Source of the DNA: Nepenthes gracilis
Lineage: Eukaryota > Streptophyta > Magnoliopsida > Caryophyllales > Nepenthaceae
Length of the DNA: 64,000 nucleotides
Assembly (NCBI GenBank): GCA_033239525.1
Contig: BSYO01000003.1
Coordinates: 9,046,001 to 9,110,000 of the forward strand
Reading direction: 5' to 3'
The notes beneath the pieces are model-generated. The model was given only the letters and a program-made list of their open reading frames with translations, searched no databases and had not been told where the DNA came from. A program made the translations under genes and the position numbers. Positions 59,072 to 64,000 of the stretch are shown here, in pieces (position 1 is the stretch's first letter; every line of letters starts with the position of its first letter).

Positions 59072-59580
59072 ACTTAGCTCTATGAATTTGATTCATAATA
59101 TCTTCTCTTATTTCCTCAATGTAAGGCATGTAAATATTATCCTGAAATCTAATGACTCTATTAATTGAAATGTTAAATTTTGCCAATGATTCTCTATTCA
59201 AATTCCTAAAAACATCTATCAAGAATAAATCTTCCATTTGCATCCCGTTAGTCTTTTAGATAATTATCCCGTTACAGTTGATCAAATAAATTGTTAATTT
59301 TCTGTAATGGATATTATTTTTGATCATGATCTTTTTTAACTCTTGATATTCAATATACAATTTTGTCGATCCGTCTTTCTCCTTTATGAATAATACGAGA
59401 ACACTCTAAGGTGACACGTTTGATCAAATGAATCCCTTCTCTAATAACTTTTACAATTATTGTTTAAATTTTATTAACTTCAAATGGGTGTTATTCTATA
59501 TGGAGTTTTGGAAATAGATGGAAACCTATCCATCAAATCAATAGCAAATATTGTTTCTTAGGTTAGTGGCAACCCAAGCA
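59072..59580 (-). pseudogene. Outer gypsy element: reverse transcriptase start and integrase zinc domain
   Basis: The minus strand reads FPSISKTPYRITPI and GFI.SNVSP.SVLVLFIKEK (about 59330-59570), the start of the gypsy reverse transcriptase, continuing to LYIEYQELKK. Then NRVIRFQDNIYMPYIEEIRE and IMNQIHRAKYT (59072-59170) form the H2C2-type N-terminal part of integrase. The rest of the reverse transcriptase and RNase H is deleted between them. The frame stops at the solo-LTR junction (AKYT). Confidence 0.75.
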
Positions 59581-61130
59581 AATCTTTTGAAAAAATTGTC
59601 TTCAAACTCTCACATTACCGGTATCTACCTAATTGACACATTATGGCCTCTGAGCAAAGTGACAAAGGTAAGATAAGTTTGTTATCCATCTCACATTGAG
59701 TGACATGCATGCAACATAGAAAAAAACATGATGACTCTTTTTTTATATTCCCTTGAACCCATTTGACATTGTAAAATTGAGAAATATATATTCTTCTAAA
59801 AATAATCCAATTCAACATGATAACACGGCAATCAAGCTATACTCCAAAAGACATCAAAGTCACTCATATTGGCCAATATCTAATCTATGGATAACTCTAA
59901 TTCATTCAAACAAATCACACACACAGGATACAATATATGTTAGTCACCATTTATTTACTCATAGCGCAGACACCACTAATGCGTAATCTAAAAACCTTAG
60001 TGGTGTGTGTAATAGACAAACATACTTACGGGTCAAAAAATAATGTGTACACTACTGATTAATAATACATGTATTTGATATCCAAAAATTAGCATTTTAC
60101 ATTTAACCATCAAAGGAAAAATTTGAGCATCTTTAGCAGTTATCGCATTCATTTTCCTCGACACACTAGACTTGTGACCTATTTGCCTCATTAGGTACGG
60201 ATACTCCTTGATCACATGCTCAACTTAGCCATAATTAAAGCCTGTTTTGATTTTTTATAACATGGCCACCCTCTATAAAACTTTTCACAATGATCGTACA
60301 TCATCTTTGATTGTTACTGCTTGCCCAGGCTTCCTTGAACTTCACTTGGCTTTCTCTTTTCCTTTTCATTGGATCCTCCTACTCTCAAGTTTTGGCCTCC
60401 TCAGCTTGGATTCATCTTCTCAAAAAAGTTGCCTCTTTCTGACTCCTATTTGATGAGCAAGGGGTGATCAAGCACTTCACCATAAATTCTAAAATGAAAT
60501 GGCACAAACTGTCTTTTTGTTATATCCTCCAAACTTTGTAAAATTTTTTTGCCTTCTTGTCTTGTCCATCACTAAGTGTGGGGCAAATCAGGCTAACTCG
60601 GTGAACTTATTGCTATACTTTGCCACTATTCTGTTTCATTATTTTAGTGTTGAAACTTCATTCTCCTCGTACTCACAAAGGTTTATAAAAAAGTATTTAT
60701 CAAGAAAAGTTTTCATGAACATGTCCAGAATAATTTCCTCATTTTCCAAGCCTATATTTCTCTTTTTATCCTCCGCCAATAGTTGGCCACTCTGTCCAGC
60801 TTGTATGCTGCAAATCTGGCTTCCTCCTCTTTGGGACAATTTATGACCTTAAATACCTTCTCCACTTAGTAGATTCAAATTTCGATCTTTATTCCACCTC
60901 TCGGATTCCCAACTTACTCTTAACTTTGGCTGTCCTCCGATCCATGATGTCCACCATTTTTGATATGAGAACAAGATAATCATCCTTCTAACTTGACTCG
61001 GCACCACCATGTTCATATGACATTCCGTAGTTATCATATCATAAGTCACAAAATTTAGCTTTGTTATATCACTTAGAAGGTTTTCCATATGACTTGCTTT
61101 GATGGCATCTTTAACATGACCCTGGCCCTA
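59581..61130 (-). pseudogene. Outer gypsy element: gag and protease region
   Basis: Gag wording includes FMKTFLDKYFFINLCEYEEN (60639-60770), then NKFTELA-like and FAPHLVMDK-like blocks in shifted frames (about 60540-60620). A zinc-knuckle region, CFNYG..EHVIKEYPYLMRQ, lies at about 60190-60250, followed by a spacer (SRKMNAITAKDAQ). The 60849-61088 frame is the probable gag N-terminus. The protease itself is not clearly seen. Frameshifts are frequent. Confidence 0.65.
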
Positions 61131-61270
61131 GATCATAAAAAGAACATTAACTAAGACCAAATTGAGATTATGCACAAAGCATTAGGATTTGGCCAATACT
61201 TTATATTTATATTTTATCTTGGGATTTGGCCAAATCTAAAAATAATGTATATTACATGAAAAAGGACTTG

Positions 61271-62395
61271 TGTCCTAAATTATACAATCAAGTTTCGATC
61301 CCGGTAAAAATAACGGAAGCAGTAATAATAAAATATTTAATATACGTAAAGAATATTTAATTCTAGACACTAATGATACTAACAAGTATGCAAAATATAA
61401 ATGAGTATAAACAATAACAATAAAAGACACGATTTTTGGTGGCGAAGGAAAAACTCGGTACCCACGGTAATCGAGAAAAACCCTCTGGGCTTCAACGGCT
61501 AGGGAAGTAATGCACTATGAAAATCAACTTACAGACCAGATGGGAACGACGTGCTAACCTAGCCGACTCACTACTGTCTTGTGATCTCTATCAAAGAACT
61601 CCTTAGATTTGCCTACGGTAACGGAACCGGATACCTTTCGGTCTTCACGTCAATCTTTCCTCTTGAGCCACTTGAATTGCCGAACACGATTGGGTCTCTT
61701 TCTTCAACGTACCGACATCTCCTACGAAGGTAGAAGAATGGAAGTATTTAAATTGTAAAGAGAAAGTGTAGAGAAAACTTATTAGAATATGAAGCTCAAA
61801 GTCGTAGCTTTTGGTTTTCTCAAGAGAAGCAAGATCAATGGAGTATGAACAAGGTTCTTCTCAAGTGGGGCACGAAACTTGTCTGTCAAGAGTTCTAGGG
61901 TTTCAAAATTATAAGACAAGTATTTATAGAGGGCGCAAAAAACGCATTCAAAAAGTGGCCCGTTGCCGCAGTACTCGAGAGCGCGGCGGGCGCACGGAGG
62001 GTTTTCAGAGAAACCCTACGTGCGCTCGAGCGCGGAGGCAGCGAGCAGCGAGCGGGCCCTTTCTAGATTTTACGCTCGAGCGCTTGGCGAGTTCACGGCG
62101 AGCTCGGTGAGCGCAATGCTTCGAGTTTTTGGGTTCGATTGGGTAGAGAGCGCACAGAGAGCGCGGGGCTTCAGGATTTTTGGTTCGAGTTGCTAGAGAG
62201 CACACAGAGAGCGCAGGGCTTTGAGATTTTGGGTTCGAGCGGGTGAAGAGCTCATGGTAGGCGTGGTATCCTTAGAGGTCAGAATGGACAGCAACGGATA
62301 TGTGTTAATACAGTATTTCGATAAGCCATAACTCGACATCGATACAATAGTACATAAGATCACATAATATGCCAATTAAAAAAATGACTCTAACA
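61271..62395 (-). repeat. Lone LTR of the gag-only element family
   Basis: It aligns with the LTRs at 11.9 and 16 kb: GATTTTTGG, AAAACTC..TACC, CTTGAATTGCCGA, TTCTTCAACGTACC, GAAGGTAGAAG, TTTTGGTTTTCTCAAGAGAAGC, TATTTATAGAGGGC, and the end ATGACTCTAACA at 62395. No partner LTR or gag is nearby, so it is probably a solo LTR. A clear 5-bp duplication is not visible. The GC-rich segment 61965-62250 carries fortuitous ORFs on both strands. Confidence 0.7.
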
Positions 62396-62398
62396 TTG

Positions 62399-62975
62399 CA
62401 TATTAGGATTTGCCCAATCCTACAGTATTTGGCCACAAATACCGCTTGTAGTTGCTCGATTTACCATGCACACCAAGGGAAATCAATTTACTTGATGTCC
62501 AGCATTAACGTTAAATAGTTTTGAAATTCAAGCCCATAGACCGATGCAAATTATTTCAACATAGGAGATGCATTCATCATAATATTCAAAATAGTTTCTA
62601 ATTTAATTCTACAAATCTAAAATATAAATAAAATATATTCTAATAAAATCTTTTTGAAAACTCCTGTAATCCAAAACCAGCAAGTGATCTATACTCATTA
62701 ATCTAAATATGACAAGAGTGAGTTTAAAACTTAATAAACCACGTGTGTGTGTGTGTGCGCGTGTGTGTGTGGAGATATGTCGAAAAATGTGAGGGAGGAA
62801 AAATATTAGATAATTGAATACTAAAAAGTAAAATAATTAAGAACCAATGATCAGTGATAAATTTTAATAACTAAAGTTGAATGTTAAAGGCTAAATTATA
62901 AATTCTTACCACATATTCTAGGCAATATATTACGATTTAAAATCCATGGGTAGTGATAGGTCTAGCAACCATGGG
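62399..62975. repeat. Dispersed repeat, copy 2
   Basis: The partner of 36585-37080. This copy has a GT/GC microsatellite (about 62742-62770) where the first has a TA-rich stretch. It lies beyond the gag end of the outer gypsy element, so it may be part of that element's 5' LTR, but no matching copy was found on its other side. Confidence 0.6.
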
Positions 62976-63200
62976 CCCAAGGAGTCGGGCCCTATAGCAG
63001 GCCCACAATCCAACATACTTTTTTCAAAATGAAGAGTCTCATATTGTTTCTAGAGGAATAGTGCATCTGTAAATTTTACTATAAAAGCAATCACCCTCAA
63101 ACTTTGAAGAACAAGCTCGAAAAAACTCAAAAAGTTCTATGAGGCTCCACATGGCTCAGAAAAAGGGTATAACCGTTGTTAACCAATCTCCAACGAGAAT
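62976..63200. other. Unassigned sequence before the terminal tandem array
   Basis: Low-repeat DNA containing GGGCCC palindromes (62974-63000 region) and no recognised gene. Confidence 0.35.
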
Positions 63201-63845
63201 GGGATGGTGGCCAGGAGGCTACCGACCTTCTTCCTGCCATGAGACCTTTAGCTCTCTTCCCGTCCGGAAGCCATCAGCCATCCGCAAACCAGGAGGACGT
63301 CAGCCCTCCGCCCATCTGGAGACCAATAGCCATCCACTGCTAGGAGGCTCTCAGCCCTTCACTCATTCGAAGGCCAGCAGTCTTCCACTGCAAGGGGGAT
63401 CTTAGCCCTCCGTCCCAAAGTTCGAAGTCCTCCGGCCTAGAAGTACTTCGTCCTAGGAGCCATTTGTTCTGGGGCTAACAGACCTCCATTTTGGAGATAG
63501 GAGCTCTTCGTTCTAAGAGCCCTTCATCCCAAGTGCACTTCGTCCTAAGAACCCTTCGTCTTGGGGCCACCAGACCTCCATCCCAGAGATAAGAGCCCTC
63601 CGTCATAGAGATAGGAGCCCTTCGTTTTGGGGCCATGAGACCTCCATTTTGGGAGACAGAGCCCTTCATTCCAGGAGCTCTCCACCTCGAAGATAGGAGC
63701 CATTCATTCTAGGAGCACTCCATCCTAGAGTCAGGAGTACTCCGTCCCGGAGTTAGGAGTCCTTCTTTCCAGAAGCCCTCCATCTTGGAACAAGGAACCC
63801 TCCGTCCCGAAGCTAGGAGCCCTCTGTCCGTAAGCCTCGCCTAGA
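63200..63845. repeat. Degenerate ~20-bp tandem array (GGAGCCCTTCGTCC-type)
   Basis: Phrases such as GATAGGAGCCCTTCGTT, GATAAGAGCCCTCCGTC, TAGGAGCACTCCATCC and TCAGGAGTACTCCGTCC recur at roughly 20-22-base spacing for over 600 bases. Longer composite repeats occur too (GGGGCCACCAGACCTCCAT and GGGGCCATGAGACCTCCAT). Both strands have repetitive ORFs (63139-63405 +, 63475-63669 - and 63731-63928 -), which are products of the array rather than genes. Confidence 0.75.
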
Positions 63846-64000
63846 GCCGTGGAGCACTCGTCCCGAGAAAGAAGCTTGTTGTCCAGAGTCAACCTCGGGC
63901 CGAGGCACCAGGATGTCGACTCCACCAATGCAGCTTAGTCCTTCTCCTTAAAGCCGCCCTCCGTGGGCGTATGCCTAAGTCGCTCTCTGCAGGGGCACAA

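Noticed and set aside
63139..63928. Repetitive ORFs on both strands as repeat proteins
   Set aside because: The periodicity comes from the DNA array; frames change and stops occur without any conserved domain.
1..64000. Bacterial-style operon, CRISPR array, organellar insertion or integrated virus
   Set aside because: Intron-bearing plant genes and plant LTR/LINE elements explain the recognisable content. No regularly spaced direct-repeat/spacer array and no chloroplast or mitochondrial gene was seen. The pol motifs fit copia, gypsy and LINE retrotransposons.

Overview
This is a stretch of a flowering-plant (most likely eudicot) nuclear chromosome. It is very AT-rich outside a few islands, and most of it is decayed transposable elements nested in one another. 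Only two host protein-coding genes are supported, both on the + strand. The first is the 3' part of a glycoside hydrolase family 31 alpha-xylosidase (XYL1/AXY3-like, about 2.78-4.66 kb). The second is a complete AP2/ERF transcription factor of the ERF118/CRF10 type (CDS 30.27-31.24 kb). From memory, their Arabidopsis counterparts (At1g68560 and At1g68550) are direct neighbours. The window therefore seems to preserve an old gene pair whose intergenic space has grown to about 25 kb by insertions.

Layout. 0-2.8 kb: non-coding DNA before the alpha-xylosidase exon, with a ~165-bp tandem duplication and no trace of the gene's N-terminal exon. 5-11.8 kb: AT-rich spacer with GC-rich islands, an orphan promoter-like block with three E2F-type sites and G-boxes (8.7-9.2 kb), and a ~185-bp tandem duplication. 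11.86-17.18 kb: a minus-strand LTR element carrying only a gag remnant (TR-GAG-like). 18.2-26.5 kb: a plus-strand L1-type LINE split by an LTR-like fragment and then by a degenerate 5.75-kb Ty1-copia element with both LTRs (19,990-25,740). 26.7 kb: a fold-back MITE-like hairpin. 29-31.9 kb: the ERF gene with a likely 5'UTR intron. 32-37 kb: AT-rich spacer, a minisatellite and a dispersed repeat.

37.2-48.4 kb: a minus-strand Ty1-copia element with ~408-bp LTRs. Its integrase reading frame is interrupted by a 3'-truncated plus-strand Ty3-gypsy element (40.3-45.0 kb), and its 5' leader carries two tandem tRNA-derived SINE-like units. 48.5-61.1 kb: a three-level nest. A minus-strand Ty3-gypsy pol is interrupted by a solo LTR (perfect 5-bp target duplication AGTAT), which is itself interrupted by a Ty3-gypsy element (perfect duplication AGCAT). 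61.3-62.4 kb: a lone LTR of the 11.9-kb family. 63.2-63.85 kb: a degenerate ~20-bp-period tandem array at the window edge.

No transposable element has an intact coding frame. The retroelement protein calls rest on conserved motifs read by eye across stops and frameshifts. No rRNA, CRISPR array, operon-like cluster or new functional system was seen. The most unusual structures are the LINE/LTR patchwork at 14.6-20 kb (with one ambiguous base at 19,634), the gag-only element, the orphan E2F/G-box block and the tandem tRNA-like units in a retroelement leader.
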